Assembly: GCF_030125375.1 (NCBI RefSeq)
Contig: NZ_JASJUU010000003.1
Location: 448,247-512,246, forward strand
Direction of reading: 5' to 3'
DNA: 64,000 nucleotides
Source of the DNA: Pseudoalteromonas umbrosa
GTDB lineage: Bacteria; Pseudomonadota; Gammaproteobacteria; Enterobacterales; Alteromonadaceae
In this document: piece by piece, positions 1 through 9,536 of the stretch
How the letters are laid out: each line of letters opens with the position of its first letter
Numbering within the stretch: position 1 is the stretch's first letter
Position numbers and translations under genes: made by a program
Notes under the pieces: generated by a model
Told to the model about the DNA's origin: nothing
Seen by the model: the letters and a program-made list of their open reading frames with translations, nothing else
The model's database searches: none

Positions 1-2
1 CC

Positions 3-1730
3 TATGCAAATGTAAATTACACATTATCAATTACAGAGCCAGAGCATCACCTTGGGCAAGTAGAGGTAAGTTTTCCCAAAACAGCGCAATCTTATATCGA
101 CGTTCAATTACCTGACTGGCGAACTGGGCGGTATGAAATATTGAATATGGCCAATGGTATTCGTTTTTTTTCTGCCAACAACCTGTCAGGAAAGGCATTA
201 AACTGGCATAAAATCGATAAAAATACTTGGCGTATACATCTTGATAAGCCAACTGAAGTGATCGTTTCTTATCAAGTATATGCAAATGAATTAGGGCTCA
301 GGTCTCGGCACATAGACGACACGCATGCTTTTATTGACGCATCGGGTTTTTTTATGTTTAGCGATTCGTTTAGACAAGAGCCTGTAAAAGTAAATCTAGA
401 AGTTCCTAGCGAGTGGCGCTCAGTATCTGGAATGGATTTTGCCGATTCTAAACATAGCTTCAAAGCGAGTAATTATGATGTCTTACTCGACTCGCCAATT
501 GAAACAGGGATAAATCAACTTTATAAATATACGGTTGATGGCCGAGACTATGAACTGGTCATTTGGGGAGAAGGGAATTACGACGTAGAACTAATGATTA
601 GGGACTTAAAAAAGCTCGTTAAAACAGGCAGCTTGATTTGGCATGATTATCCTTATGAAAGATATGTTTTTATGGTGCATGCAACTAGCGGTGCAAGAGG
701 GGCTACAGAGCATTTAAATTCTACGATCATTCAGCGTCACAGAGATAAATTCGCGTCTAGGGATGATTATATCGGCTTCATTTCTACAGCCGCTCATGAG
801 TTTATCCACATTTGGAATGTAAAAAATTATCGGCCTGATGGATTGGTACCTTACGACTATGTAGATATTAACTATAGTGATTTATTGTGGTTAGTTGAAG
901 GCTCAACCAGTTATTTAGAGAACTACTTACTACTCAGTGCAGGCATCACAACCAATCAAGAATTTTATAAATCACTCACAAGCACCCTTAATCGGCACCT
1001 GAAAACACCTGGGCGAGAGGTGCAGTCAGTGGCACACACCAGTTATGACAAATGGATCAATCAATCTGGCGATCATGGCAAAAATTTTAGTACAAATATT
1101 TATCTTGAAGGGGCGTTGGTTTCTATGGCGCTCGATATTGATTTAATTGATAGAAGTGATGGAAAAGTGAGCTATAGAGATGTTCATAGTGAGCTTTATA
1201 AGCAACATAAGCTACCTAATTCATATAATAGTGATGATGTTAAACAGATCTTAAATCAGGTGAGTGGGCATGATTATAAAGAGTGGTGGGCTACGTATAT
1301 AGATAGTCCTGCGCTCATCGATTTTGATGCTTTGTTCGCAAAAGTGGGGTTAGAACATGTTTATCCTAATGATACGGTTATCGTCGCGAGCATAGATGGC
1401 GCTGCTAGAAGTGTTGGTCAACTGTTAGAGTTGACACATGTAGCTCGTGGAGGAAGTGCGTGGCAGGCTGGTTTGACGGCTGGTGATAAAATAGTTGCAT
1501 TTAATAAGCATCATGTTCGTAAAGACTTGCCGAATACACTTGCCTTGTTTGAACCTAGGAAAACAGTTGAAGTTGATTTTATTCGCCGCGATAAGTTAAT
1601 GACTACAAAGCTCAAGCTAGGTGAACAGGGGAGTAGGAGTAAAGTTGTGAGGGCCGTATATTCTCCAACACCGAGACAGGCTAAACTTTACAAAGCTTGG
1701 TTAGGCGTGACCCACCCCAATGCTAGATAA
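3..1730 (+). CDS. M61 family metallopeptidase (glycyl aminopeptidase-like), 5' end cut by window
   Basis: The reading frame is open from the first bases of the window, so the true start lies upstream. It encodes a zinc aminopeptidase of family M61, probably periplasmic, that removes N-terminal residues from peptides. The N-terminal beta domain contains DWRTGRYEILNMANG. The catalytic helix has HEFIHIWNVKNYRP (HExxH near base 800), with the third zinc-ligand candidate in WLVEGSTSY about 35 residues later. A C-terminal PDZ domain is visible at GGSAWQAGLTAGDKIVAF. This peptidase-plus-PDZ order is typical of M61. The gene converges on the next gene and shares a palindromic terminator with it. Family assignment is firm; the substrate is unknown. 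Confidence 0.9.
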   Translation, partial: YANVNYTLSITEPEHHLGQVEVSFPKTAQSYIDVQLPDWRTGRYEILNMANGIRFFSANNLSGKALNWHKIDKNTWRIHLDKPTEVIVSYQVYANELGLRSRHIDDTHAFIDASGFFMFSDSFRQEPVKVNLEVPSEWRSVSGMDFADSKHSFKASNYDVLLDSPIETGINQLYKYTVDGRDYELVIWGEGNYDVELMIRDLKKLVKTGSLIWHDYPYERYVFMVHATSGARGATEHLNSTIIQRHRDKFASRDDYIGFISTAAHEFIHIWNVKNYRPDGLVPYDYVDINYSDLLWLVEGSTSYLENYLLLSAGITTNQEFYKSLTSTLNRHLKTPGREVQSVAHTSYDKWINQSGDHGKNFSTNIYLEGALVSMALDIDLIDRSDGKVSYRDVHSELYKQHKLPNSYNSDDVKQILNQVSGHDYKEWWATYIDSPALIDFDALFAKVGLEHVYPNDTVIVASIDGAARSVGQLLELTHVARGGSAWQAGLTAGDKIVAFNKHHVRKDLPNTLALFEPRKTVEVDFIRRDKLMTTKLKLGEQGSRSKVVRAVYSPTPRQAKLYKAWLGVTHPNAR

Positions 1731-1761
1731 AAAAATAGGGGAACAAATTTGTTCCCCTTTA
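1731..1761. terminator. bidirectional intrinsic terminator
   Basis: A perfect 20-bp palindrome (GGGGAACAAATT and its mirror, 1738-1757) is flanked by an A run on the left and TTTAT on the right. It lies between two convergent genes, so it can end transcription from both sides. Confidence 0.8.
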
Positions 1762-1779
1762 TGCTGTTCGCTCTATGTT

Positions 1780-2331
1780 TTACATGATACGAGAGAAAAA
1801 GCGTGAGCCTTTTGATCCTGAACGGTTTCTTCTCATTGAAGAGCGTATTTGTGCACGTGTACTTGCTAACCAGCTTTCACGGTTCACTTTTGCGTGGTCG
1901 CCTCGTCTGGCTTCTTCCGTTGCTCTAAAGCCACAGAACTCACGGTATGCTTTAAGGTCTAAAGATAAATCTTGAAGAACGAGCTCAATCATAATTGCGT
2001 CATCGATGTAACCTAGTACAGGTACATTGTCTGGTACGATATCTTCTGGTTCGCCAAAGTAGGCTAAAGATAGCATGATTTCTTTCTTTTCATCTTCAGG
2101 CATTTGCCATTCTTCATCTTGAACTGCGTCTATAAGAGCTGATAAAGACATCATTCTTGTTCTAACGAACTCAGGTACGTTAGTGCCTTCCATTTGTTCA
2201 ACAAGTTCGCGGGCTTTGGTGATAATCTCTTCTTCACTGAGGTGAGTACTGCGTTCGATTGCTGATTGCATCATTGAACGAAAATGCTCTAAGTCGATAT
2301 CTGTGAGTTCAAAATTTACTTGGATGGACAT
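1780..2331 (-). CDS. YkvA / DUF1232 family protein
   Basis: A 183-aa protein with the DUF1232 signature VPVLGYIDDAIMIELVL in its middle (around residue 105), preceded by a helical region. DUF1232 (YkvA) proteins are widespread and of unknown function; many are membrane associated, but no clear transmembrane segment is visible here. The C-terminal 30 residues are rich in Arg and Ser. I chose the ATG at 2331 because AAGGGAGA sits at normal distance upstream; a GTG six codons earlier overlaps that ribosome site and is unlikely. The gene is alone and converges on the M61 peptidase. Confidence 0.75.
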   Translation of the reverse strand: MSIQVNFELTDIDLEHFRSMMQSAIERSTHLSEEEIITKARELVEQMEGTNVPEFVRTRMMSLSALIDAVQDEEWQMPEDEKKEIMLSLAYFGEPEDIVPDNVPVLGYIDDAIMIELVLQDLSLDLKAYREFCGFRATEEARRGDHAKVNRESWLASTRAQIRSSMRRNRSGSKGSRFFSRIM

Positions 2332-3156
2332 TATTTCTCCCTTACGCACTTTAAAATTATTTTTATATCCGTCAGGTATTACAAGGTATGTAATTACCTA
2401 CTTTAGTAACGACACTATGCCATTAATTCATCACTAATTTAAGCTCAAATTAACAATAATTGAAAAAAAGTCAAAAGATGGTTGAGTAGTGTTCAACTAT
2501 ATAAATATCTTAGTAAATAAAAAGCATTTTGGGAGAAAAAAGTCCTGTTTTTTAATTTTGAATTAGGTTAAATGTAAAATTTAATAGTCAGTTCTTGGTG
2601 TAGGAGCGTACTTTCCACATTGAATTGAACCATTACTCAAGGGAGAGAAAGAATTGTTAAGCATTGAATTAAGGATAGAAAAATGAAAATTAGCATATTA
2701 TGTTTATTCATTGGTTTACTGCCTCCTCCCGTGTGTAGAAGGTAGAGTGCTTGGCGCAGAGAGCCTTTCAATTGCCACAGTGGATTAAAGTTTTCGACTA
2801 CATATATTAGACTCTGCGGGTAGGTAGTATATTGGGTCTAGGGAATTCTGTTGGAAAATTGTAGTTACTTCGCAACCCTTAAGTAATCCAACTGATGGCC
2901 CTGCTAGATTAACAGCTGGCAACACAGGGGAAATTAGAATTTTAAGGGGCGTTCAGACACATTGGGGGCTGCCAAATTAACTTGTTCGTCGAATTTATGC
3001 TTAATTGCGGTGCAAGCCATACTGTATTGGGCTGCTGGTGGTAGCTTGTCGTGGCGATATGTAAATCAAGGGCAACCTCTTTAAATGAGGAGGTTCTTCC
3101 TCCTCAGCATTGGGGAATTATTTAAATAAAATTATCTATATATTTGGCGCTTCTAT
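2332..3156. other. gene-poor AT-rich stretch
   Basis: No intact gene is seen. The left 350 bp are very AT-rich and hold the promoter region of the DUF1232 gene. The middle contains what looks like a decayed secreted protein gene (listed separately). An 8-bp GAGGAGG-type hairpin at 3092-3113, about 45 bp downstream of the peptide gene at 3157, may be its transcript end. Confidence 0.5.
2683..3084 (+). pseudogene. possible decayed secreted-protein gene
   Basis: An ATG at 2683 with AAGGAT upstream opens a signal-peptide-like start (MKISILCLFIGLL) that stops after 20 codons. Further on, short stretches in different frames read like protein, for example GPARLTAGNTGEIRI near 2898-2942 and AVQAILYWAAGGSLSWRYV ending at a stop near 3084. 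Several frameshifts and stops separate them. I infer a broken gene but do not recognise the family, and chance reading cannot be excluded. Confidence 0.25.
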
Positions 3157-3309
3157 TTAGCACAATTTAGTATCAGTACATAGCCCTGTTGTCCAACACC
3201 AGGAGCGACTAGTCGTTACACCACCAGCAATAAACGGCGTCATTTTTTTATCTACTAATTGCTTATCATCCGACAAATTTTTTAGTTTTCTTTTATTTAG
3301 TTTTAACAT
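3157..3309 (-). CDS. putative RiPP (class I lanthipeptide-like) precursor peptide
   Basis: A 50-aa peptide with a charged leader (MLKLNKRKLKNLSDDKQ, then MTPFIAGG) ending in Gly-Gly at residues 29-30, followed by a 20-residue tail with 3 Cys and 8 Ser/Thr (VTTSRSWCWTTGLCTDTKLC). The LKLNKxxLKNLS...TPxxAGG layout matches the double-glycine natural-product precursors annotated as class I lanthipeptides in Bacteroidetes and Pseudoalteromonas. The start at 3309 has an excellent AGGAAAGGA ribosome site; a longer frame to 3348 has none. No modification enzyme, C39 peptidase or exporter lies nearby, so any maturation genes must be elsewhere or lost. The leader match is from memory of the family; modification of the core is inference. 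Confidence 0.6.
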   Translation of the reverse strand: MLKLNKRKLKNLSDDKQLVDKKMTPFIAGGVTTSRSWCWTTGLCTDTKLC

Positions 3310-3696
3310 GATTATTTCCTTTCCTAATTTAATAAATAAAAAATACACTTAAATGGATGCACATATTAAGCTTGTAGTGCAGTTAGCGTGTGCTAAAGCG
3401 AAAGCAGATAAGTCACGCAGTGCAACATTTACCGCATCAGTGTAAATTTTAAGTTAGCATGCTTGTTTGATTAATCAATATTCTGCTTATTCCAAATTTT
3501 AATTATTTTGTGGATAAATTAATCTTTTGCTTGTTCAGCAATACTGAAGCGTTATTCTATGGAGCTATTTTGCTATACGGGAAGTTATGCCTGTAAGGCA
3601 CTAGCATTAAGGAGAGTAGTAGAGTCTGTTAGTCACTCATTGTTATTGACTCTTTCAATATAGAAAGAGTCAATGAAAAGCTTTGATGTAAAAGAT
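3310..3696. other. intergenic stretch with strong hairpin
   Basis: No gene is seen. The right part is the promoter side of the small peptide gene. A perfect 12-bp stem with a 6-nt loop at 3645-3674 lies 22 bp after the stop of the glycosyltransferase and probably marks its transcript end, although no T run follows on the minus strand. Confidence 0.5.
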
Positions 3697-4719
3697 TTAC
3701 GACAGCTTGTTTAATGCTCGAGAAAGGTACTGACCTGATTGAACATCTGCTTTTACGCGCTGAACATTTTGTTTCATCTGTTCTATTTGTTCAGGAGTGA
3801 GCTCTGCAAGGCGTTGCTTAATATCACGTAAAGAGCTTATGCTAAAACCAATGCCTTCCTTTTCAACAAAGTCAGCCATTGCAGCTTTGTCCCAAATGAT
3901 GATTGGCATATCACATAATAAGTATAACGAGAGTTTATGCGGATTGTTGTACATTAAATATTTACCTGTAACACCATCGCATGAATCTAACGTGTTGCCA
4001 TACCAAACAAGGCCAAAATCGCCATCAATATGGTCGATAACTTCATTGGAAGGGAAGCACCCCTTGTAGTCCAGCACGGTATCGTTGATGTTTTTGATTT
4101 TTTTCTCATCATAGCCAACACCGTATAAATCGAATTTGAAATTACCGCGATCTAGGCCGTCGAGTTCGTATATAAACGGCCCCATATTACCAGCAAACAC
4201 AATGCGTATTGCATTGTAGTCAGTCTCAGTTCTTTTGGCGTCTGGGTTATCAGTGTGCAAATAGTCAAATGCTTCGATATTCGCTATTTCAGCATTAAAG
4301 TTTTGCTCTGTAAACCAAGCAGCCATTTTATCATTGTGTACAATCAGCTGATCTGATTGTTTTAGTAAATTGACTTCTTTGTCTGAGTGTCCGTATTTAC
4401 CTTTTAAACTTTTAAGGTCGTGGACTAAGGTAATAACTTTACTCTTTTTAAGCTTTGCGCCCCACAAGCAATATCCGTAAAACTTATTGAATGGATACTG
4501 TAAGCAGACGGTACTGCCAGACTTTAACCTTAAGATAGCCCAAGTCACACCTAAAGCACTAATTAATGTGCCTAGTATAGAATTGGCTATCCAAGTTTGC
4601 TTAAATCCAATATTCTTCCAGCCGTTATTCTCCAAGATGGTCTCACAGTCCATTTTGGCTTTGCCTGCTGCATCAAACTTAGAGCGGTAGTTTCGAGCTA
4701 TGTATACCTTCTTAGTCAT
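3697..4719 (-). CDS. galactofuranosyltransferase-like glycosyltransferase
   Basis: A 340-aa cytoplasmic glycosyltransferase. Its likely role is to add galactofuranose to a surface polysaccharide (LPS O-antigen or capsule). The middle has a GT-B-like nucleotide-sugar region (IRIVFAGNMGPFIYEL, FDLYGVGYDEKKI), followed by NNPHKLSLYLLCDMPIIIW and a helical C-terminus, as in WbbI/GlfT-like transferases. The strongest support is the neighbour: glf, which makes UDP-galactofuranose, ends 3 bp upstream, so the two are one operon. It is much shorter than mycobacterial GlfT2. No other polysaccharide gene is present in the window, so this is a two-gene add-on. The acceptor sugar cannot be told from sequence. 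Confidence 0.75.
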   Translation of the reverse strand: MTKKVYIARNYRSKFDAAGKAKMDCETILENNGWKNIGFKQTWIANSILGTLISALGVTWAILRLKSGSTVCLQYPFNKFYGYCLWGAKLKKSKVITLVHDLKSLKGKYGHSDKEVNLLKQSDQLIVHNDKMAAWFTEQNFNAEIANIEAFDYLHTDNPDAKRTETDYNAIRIVFAGNMGPFIYELDGLDRGNFKFDLYGVGYDEKKIKNINDTVLDYKGCFPSNEVIDHIDGDFGLVWYGNTLDSCDGVTGKYLMYNNPHKLSLYLLCDMPIIIWDKAAMADFVEKEGIGFSISSLRDIKQRLAELTPEQIEQMKQNVQRVKADVQSGQYLSRALNKLS

Positions 4720-4722
4720 AAT

Positions 4723-5841
4723 TTATACAAGCTCCTGAGCAGTAAGTGCTAATGCCGCTTCAATTGTGTCATCCATGTCATAGTATTTGTAATTTGCTAG
4801 TCTGCCACCAAAGATAAACTTATTAACGTAAGGCTCGGTTTTAGCCAGTTCTTGATAGCGGGCTAAAAGCGCATTATTTGTTTCATCATTGATTGGGTAG
4901 TAAGGTTCGTTATCTTTACTAAATTCATGCGGGTATTCTTTAGTTACTACCGTTTTTTCTTGTGTGCCAAATTCAAAATGCTTATGTTCAAGAATACGGG
5001 TATAAGGTACATCACGCTCAGTGTAGTTAACTACTGCATTGCCTTGATAGTTTTCTTGATCTAACACTTCAGTTTCAAAGTGTAGACTTCGATATTCTAA
5101 CTGACCGAATTGACAATCAAAAAATTCATCGATCTTACCTGTGTAGAGTACTTTGTCAGCTAGTTCATTGTACTGCTGAGCGTTTTCAAAATAGTTTACG
5201 CCAGTTCTTACTTCGACACCTTCAAGCAGTGCATCAGTGAGCGCATTGTAGCCTCCGATTGGGATGCCCTGGTATAAGTCATTAAAATAGTTATTATCGA
5301 AAGTAAATCTAAAAGGTAACCGCTTAATAATGAACGAAGGGATCTGAGTGGCTGGTCGCCCCCATTGCTTTTCAGTATAGCCTTTAATCAATTTTTCATA
5401 TAAGTCTTTACCGCCTAAGAATAAAGCCTGTTCCTCAAGATTTTGTGGGTCTAAGTCTGCATAAGGCGCGCGCTCTTCAGCAATTTTATCTTTTGCTTCT
5501 TGTGGTGTTGTGACGCCCCACAATTGATAGAAAGTATTCATGTTAAAAGGCAAGTTATATAGCTTATCTTCATAACGTGCGACAGGGGAGTTCACATAGT
5601 GATTAAATGAAACAAAGCGATTTACGTAAGCCCAAACCTCTTCATTACTGGTGTGAAAAATATGCGCGCCGTATTTATGTACGTTGACACCTTCTACATT
5701 CTCGCAATAAATATTGCCACCAGTATGATTGCGCTTGTCAATCACCAATACTTTTTTTCCTTGATCCGTAGCTTCTCGGGCAAACACTGCACCAAACAAA
5801 CCAGCACCGACTATAAGATAGTCGTATTGAGTGTCTTTCAT
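4723..5841 (-). CDS. glf: UDP-galactopyranose mutase
   Basis: A 372-aa FAD enzyme that converts UDP-galactopyranose to UDP-galactofuranose in the cytoplasm. It begins with a Rossmann FAD site (LIVGAGLFGAVFA, residues 8-20), then VIDKRNHTGGNIY and the family block YGAHIFHTS. EKQWGRPATQIPSFIIKRLPFR is the substrate region, and the protein ends with FIFGGRLANYKYYDMDD. Length and motifs match bacterial Glf. I chose the start MKDTQYD at 5841 because GCGAGG lies about 9 bp upstream; an in-frame start 18 codons earlier lacks a site and adds residues absent from the family. It is the first gene of a two-gene operon with the galactofuranosyltransferase. Confidence 0.96.
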   Translation of the reverse strand: MKDTQYDYLIVGAGLFGAVFAREATDQGKKVLVIDKRNHTGGNIYCENVEGVNVHKYGAHIFHTSNEEVWAYVNRFVSFNHYVNSPVARYEDKLYNLPFNMNTFYQLWGVTTPQEAKDKIAEERAPYADLDPQNLEEQALFLGGKDLYEKLIKGYTEKQWGRPATQIPSFIIKRLPFRFTFDNNYFNDLYQGIPIGGYNALTDALLEGVEVRTGVNYFENAQQYNELADKVLYTGKIDEFFDCQFGQLEYRSLHFETEVLDQENYQGNAVVNYTERDVPYTRILEHKHFEFGTQEKTVVTKEYPHEFSKDNEPYYPINDETNNALLARYQELAKTEPYVNKFIFGGRLANYKYYDMDDTIEAALALTAQELV

Positions 5842-6279
5842 TCGAATTAGCCTCGCTTTATTTATTTCGAAGATAGCAAAATCGGATGATACCATAATCG
5901 AGAGTCATTAAACGTTATTAGTTGTAAATTATTAGTTTGAAAGATGGCTGTCGAGCAATAAGCAAACTGTATTCATATCTTCATGATTTAATACGGTTAA
6001 GTATAGATTTTTATATGCTTTGTATTGGCGCATTTTTGCCCTTTTATACTTTTAGGTGCAGTGTTAAAAGATCAATATTGAAAAGCGGGTGAGTTGTTGG
6101 AACTATGTCTATGAGTGCGGTATTGGTTTTTGGCTGTAAGTATTCTTTATTATTTTGCAAAATTTAATATGTTTGAGTTAGCGGGCGTTTTTGCGAGCGC
6201 CTGCTAACTGGTGGGCATATTTTTGGCCGTTTGAGCATTCAATGATGACTGTCTTTAATCATAATGATTTACCAACAGA
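5842..6279. other. intergenic stretch
   Basis: No gene or RNA is recognised. It holds the promoter of glf at its left end and the end of the lipoprotein transcript at its right end. The sequence is AT-rich with no clear repeat. Confidence 0.5.
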
Positions 6280-6777
6280 TTATTTGACAATTTCTAAGCT
6301 AACTGCCCAAGGCTTTTGCTTATCTAAAGTAGTACCAAAATTGACTGCGACTTTTGTCTCTGATAGTTCACTGGTAAATGTCGAACGGCTACTTTCTTTA
6401 CCAAAGTGCTGCTTCTCTTCCCAGTCTGGACTTAAGCAAGTTTTAAGTTTTTCGTTCACTTGTTCGAATCTAACTAACGCTTGTGTTTTACCTGCAAACG
6501 CTTTATTGCATTCGTAGGCTGTATTACCGCTTGTATACAAGTTAATTTGGCAACTATCTTCAATTAAATGCGCTTTAGGTCGCCAGCTCTTCATTAATTT
6601 GCCGTTTATTTCGCTGCCTTTCAATATAGAAAAGCCATCTCCAGCACCTGTGATAAGTGCATTGACTTTTTCACAGTCAGTCATGTTTTCAACTTTTTTT
6701 TCTACGTCATTTGGCAATGTATTACAGCCAACTAACGTGATAAAACCAATAGAGTAAAATAGGTTGCGAAAAACCAT
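6280..6777 (-). CDS. putative lipoprotein, function unknown
   Basis: A 165-aa protein with a lipoprotein signal: MVFRNLFYSIGFITLVGC, Cys-18 being the likely lipidation site. The mature part contains several Cys (MTDCEKVNALI, DSCQINLY, YECNKAF, TCLSPDW) that could form two disulphides, which fits a periplasmic location. The start at 6777 has AAGGAAG at good spacing. It lies 58 bp after hisIE on the same strand and could receive his read-through, but nothing links it to histidine. I do not recognise the family. Confidence 0.65.
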   Translation of the reverse strand: MVFRNLFYSIGFITLVGCNTLPNDVEKKVENMTDCEKVNALITGAGDGFSILKGSEINGKLMKSWRPKAHLIEDSCQINLYTSGNTAYECNKAFAGKTQALVRFEQVNEKLKTCLSPDWEEKQHFGKESSRSTFTSELSETKVAVNFGTTLDKQKPWAVSLEIVK

Positions 6778-6835
6778 GGCAGCTTCCTTTTCAAATTTTC
6801 CCTAAGCATACCATGGTCATTTGGGATGAGGTAGG

Positions 6836-7447
6836 TTATTGATGCCTTTTGGCTAATGTCTCGACAACTTGAGATAAGTTGAGATCAGTTCGTTGTAAAA
6901 GTACTAACAGGTGGTAAATTAAATCTGCAGATTCGTTAAGCAATTCTTCTTTATCTTGCTTCATGGCAGCGAGAGCCACTTCTACACCTTCTTCCCCAAC
7001 TTTTTGACAGCTACGACTTAAATCTTTTGCGAAGAGTGATGCTGTGTAGCTCGACTCAGGGTCGGCGTTTTTGCGCTCTTTGATGACTTTTTCTAAAGTA
7101 CCTAAAAAGGCAAGATCTGGTTTGGCATCTTCAAAACAGCTTTCAGTACCTAAATGGCAAGTTGGCCCCGCTGGATTTGCAAGAATTAAAATGCTGTCTT
7201 TGTCGCAGTCAGTGTGCGCTTCAACAAGTTTAAGCACATTATTTGATGACTCGCCTTTAGTCCACAGTCGAGATTTAGAGCGTGAGTAAAAAGTGACAAG
7301 CTTTTTCTCAAAAGTCACTTGTAGCGCTTCCAAGTTCATGAAGCCTTGCATCAAGATCACGCCAGTTGCGTAATCTTGTACTATGGCTGGAATTAACTCT
7401 GATTTACCAAAGTCAACTTCGCTGATGTTGTCCGGCGTTAATTTCAT
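6836..7447 (-). CDS. hisIE: bifunctional phosphoribosyl-AMP cyclohydrolase / phosphoribosyl-ATP pyrophosphatase
   Basis: A 203-aa cytoplasmic enzyme for steps 2 and 3 of histidine synthesis: it hydrolyses PR-ATP to PR-AMP and opens the adenine ring. The N-terminal HisI part has [18 protein letters not shown] and the metal site [13 protein letters not shown] followed by [12 protein letters not shown]. The C-terminal HisE part has [12 protein letters not shown] and the acidic helix [13 protein letters not shown]. The ATG overlaps the hisF stop by 4 bp (ATGA), so translation is coupled. It is the last gene of the his operon. Confidence 0.97.
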   Translation of the reverse strand: MKLTPDNISEVDFGKSELIPAIVQDYATGVILMQGFMNLEALQVTFEKKLVTFYSRSKSRLWTKGESSNNVLKLVEAHTDCDKDSILILANPAGPTCHLGTESCFEDAKPDLAFLGTLEKVIKERKNADPESSYTASLFAKDLSRSCQKVGEEGVEVALAAMKQDKEELLNESADLIYHLLVLLQRTDLNLSQVVETLAKRHQ

Positions 7448-8217
7448 AATCTTGTCGCTACCTTATTATCTTTTAAATATTGTTTTAGCTTTGGTATTTC
7501 AATCACTTGTTTGTGGAAAACACTGGCAGCCAACGCACCATCCACATTAGCTTGTTTAAATACATCCACAAAATCTTGCTCTTTACCTGCACCACCTGAT
7601 GCAATAAGCGGGATGTCACAAAGCGCTCTCATTTCCCTTAGTTGAGACAAATCATAGCCTTTGCGAACACCATCTTGATTCATACAATTTAGTACGATTT
7701 CACCAGCACCTAAATCTTGCACTCGCTGGATCCATTCCTGTGTTTTATAGCGTGTTTGGCTGGCAGCGTTCGGGTCGCCGGTTAGCTGATACACTAAATA
7801 CTCACCACTTTTATCATCATAAAAACTATCAACGCCGACAACCACGCATTGCTTGCCGAACTCATCATGTAGTTCTTTGATAAGTTCAGGCCTTGCAATA
7901 GCAGGACTATTAATTGAAATTTTATCAGCGCCTTGCTCTAACACTTTTGCGGCATCTGCTACTGATTTAATACCACCAGCAACACAAAAAGGAATGTCAA
8001 TATTTTTGGCGATGTCTCTGACCCAAGTTAAATCAAGTAAGCGTTTTTCTACGCTGGCACTGATCTCATAAAAAACTAGTTCGTCAGCGCCTTGCTCACT
8101 GTATAGCTTAGCGAGTTCAATAATATCGCCAACTACCTCGTGCTGCTTAAACTTGACCCCTTTAACGACTTGGCCATTCTTCACATCAAGGCAGGGGATT
8201 ATGCGTTTCGATAACAT
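7444..8217 (-). CDS. hisF: imidazole glycerol phosphate synthase cyclase subunit
   Basis: A 257-aa TIM-barrel subunit that takes ammonia from HisH and closes the imidazole ring, giving imidazole glycerol phosphate and AICAR. It starts [23 protein letters not shown] with the catalytic Asp of [15 protein letters not shown], the phosphate loops FCVAGGIKS and LIASGGAGK, and GVDSFYDD are visible. The barrel Asp in this position is followed by Ser-Phe. The 5' end overlaps hisA by 19 bp, as in many his operons. HisH is encoded two genes upstream, completing the heterodimer. Confidence 0.97.
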   Translation of the reverse strand: MLSKRIIPCLDVKNGQVVKGVKFKQHEVVGDIIELAKLYSEQGADELVFYEISASVEKRLLDLTWVRDIAKNIDIPFCVAGGIKSVADAAKVLEQGADKISINSPAIARPELIKELHDEFGKQCVVVGVDSFYDDKSGEYLVYQLTGDPNAASQTRYKTQEWIQRVQDLGAGEIVLNCMNQDGVRKGYDLSQLREMRALCDIPLIASGGAGKEQDFVDVFKQANVDGALAASVFHKQVIEIPKLKQYLKDNKVATRL

Positions 8218-8933
8218 GCAATTGCCTCCTCAACACTAAATGCGCCATCTAATAAGGATTTACCTAAGATGATACCTGCGACGCCAATTTCAATTAGCTG
8301 TTTGATGTCGTCTAATGAGCTTACACCGCCAGAAGCTTGTACTTTTGCAGCTGGACTGTATTGCACAATTTGCTGATACAGCTCAAACGAAGGGCCGGTC
8401 ATTGTGCCGTCTTTACTTATATCCGTACACAAGAAGTCGTAAACGCCTAATGCCAGATAAAAGTCGATTAACTCAAATAATGAAACGCTAGAGTCGCTTT
8501 GCCAGCCGTGCGTAGCAACTGACCAGCCATTTTCTGTTTTATTTACATCTAATGCAATGACAAAACGTTCCGCACCAAACTCTTGGATCCACTGAGCTAA
8601 TTGCTCTTTTTGGTCAACGGCTAATGATCCAATAACCACTTGGTTTGTACCTGCTTTAAGCCATTGCTTTATATCTTCATAAGCGCGGATCCCACCACCT
8701 ACTTGATATGGTGTATCCAGTTTACTTGTCGCTGCTTGAATTTGTTGCCACTGCTTTTTACTTGGATCGCGTGCGCCTTCTAAATCAACAAGGTGTAATT
8801 TTATTGCCCCTGCATTTTGGTATTCATGCAAGCGGGTTTGCAAGTCAAACGGGTAAAATTGCGCTGTATCGTACTTGCCCTGATAGAGGCGAACAATTTG
8901 GCTATCTAAAACATCTAGTGCTGGAATTATCAT
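8199..8933 (-). CDS. hisA: ProFAR isomerase (phosphoribosylformimino-AICAR-P isomerase)
   Basis: A 244-aa TIM-barrel isomerase for step 4 of histidine synthesis. The active-site Asp lies in the opening [18 protein letters not shown], with the second catalytic Asp in [16 protein letters not shown]. Phosphate loops are YQVGGGIR and VQASGGVSS. It is homologous to hisF, its downstream neighbour. A 12-bp gap separates it from hisH and the order hisH-A-F is the classical one. Length is normal and no residue is missing. Confidence 0.97.
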   Translation of the reverse strand: MIIPALDVLDSQIVRLYQGKYDTAQFYPFDLQTRLHEYQNAGAIKLHLVDLEGARDPSKKQWQQIQAATSKLDTPYQVGGGIRAYEDIKQWLKAGTNQVVIGSLAVDQKEQLAQWIQEFGAERFVIALDVNKTENGWSVATHGWQSDSSVSLFELIDFYLALGVYDFLCTDISKDGTMTGPSFELYQQIVQYSPAAKVQASGGVSSLDDIKQLIEIGVAGIILGKSLLDGAFSVEEAIACYRNA

Positions 8934-8945
8934 GTTCGTTCCTTA

Positions 8946-9536
8946 TTAAACTTGCCATTGCATAAAATTAGTTAAAAGCTGTGCGCCCACTTTGGCGCTT
9001 TTTTCTGGGTGAAATTGCATGCCTGCGTAGTTATCTTTAGCGATGATGGCAGAAAATGCTTGTCCGTACTCGCAGCTCGCGAGCGTTGTGTCGTTGAGCT
9101 CATGGGCAAAGCTGTGCACAAAATAAACCTGATCGTCATTACTGAGCCCCTGTGTTAATGGATGTGCCTTGGTGACATTGATGTTGTTCCAACCCATGTG
9201 TGGACTCGTTAAATCACCGGTTTGCAGTGCTTTAATACTGCCATCGATGATCCCAAGCCCCGTGACATCACCCTCTTCACTGTAATCACAAAGCATTTGC
9301 ATACCTAAACAAATGCCCATTAGGGGCCTTTGGTAGGCGTTAATGGCTTCTTTCCAACCTTGCTCGTTCAAGCGCTTGATGGCCACATTGGCATGGCCAA
9401 CACCTGGCAGGACAGCGCGGTCAAACTTAGCTAACTGATTTGGATCAGATAACACTTCAGGTGTCACGCCCAAACGCTCGAAAGCAAAGCGTACAGAGTT
9501 GATATTGGCACATCCGGTATTAATTATGGCTATCAT
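8946..9536 (-). CDS. hisH: imidazole glycerol phosphate synthase glutaminase subunit
   Basis: A 196-aa class I glutamine amidotransferase that supplies ammonia to HisF. The nucleophile elbow [10 protein letters not shown] holds the catalytic Cys, and the His-Glu pair is in [12 protein letters not shown]. The start ATG at 9536 overlaps the hisB stop (ATGA) and has AGGGG upstream; a GTG two codons earlier is in frame but lies in the ribosome site. Translation is therefore coupled to hisB. It forms a complex with HisF encoded two genes downstream. Confidence 0.96.
   Translation of the reverse strand: MIAIINTGCANINSVRFAFERLGVTPEVLSDPNQLAKFDRAVLPGVGHANVAIKRLNEQGWKEAINAYQRPLMGICLGMQMLCDYSEEGDVTGLGIIDGSIKALQTGDLTSPHMGWNNINVTKAHPLTQGLSNDDQVYFVHSFAHELNDTTLASCEYGQAFSAIIAKDNYAGMQFHPEKSAKVGAQLLTNFMQWQV

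Noticed and set aside
6191..6517. Plus-strand frame opposite the lipoprotein gene
   Set aside because: The minus-strand frame has a lipobox and a good ribosome site; the plus frame is its shadow.
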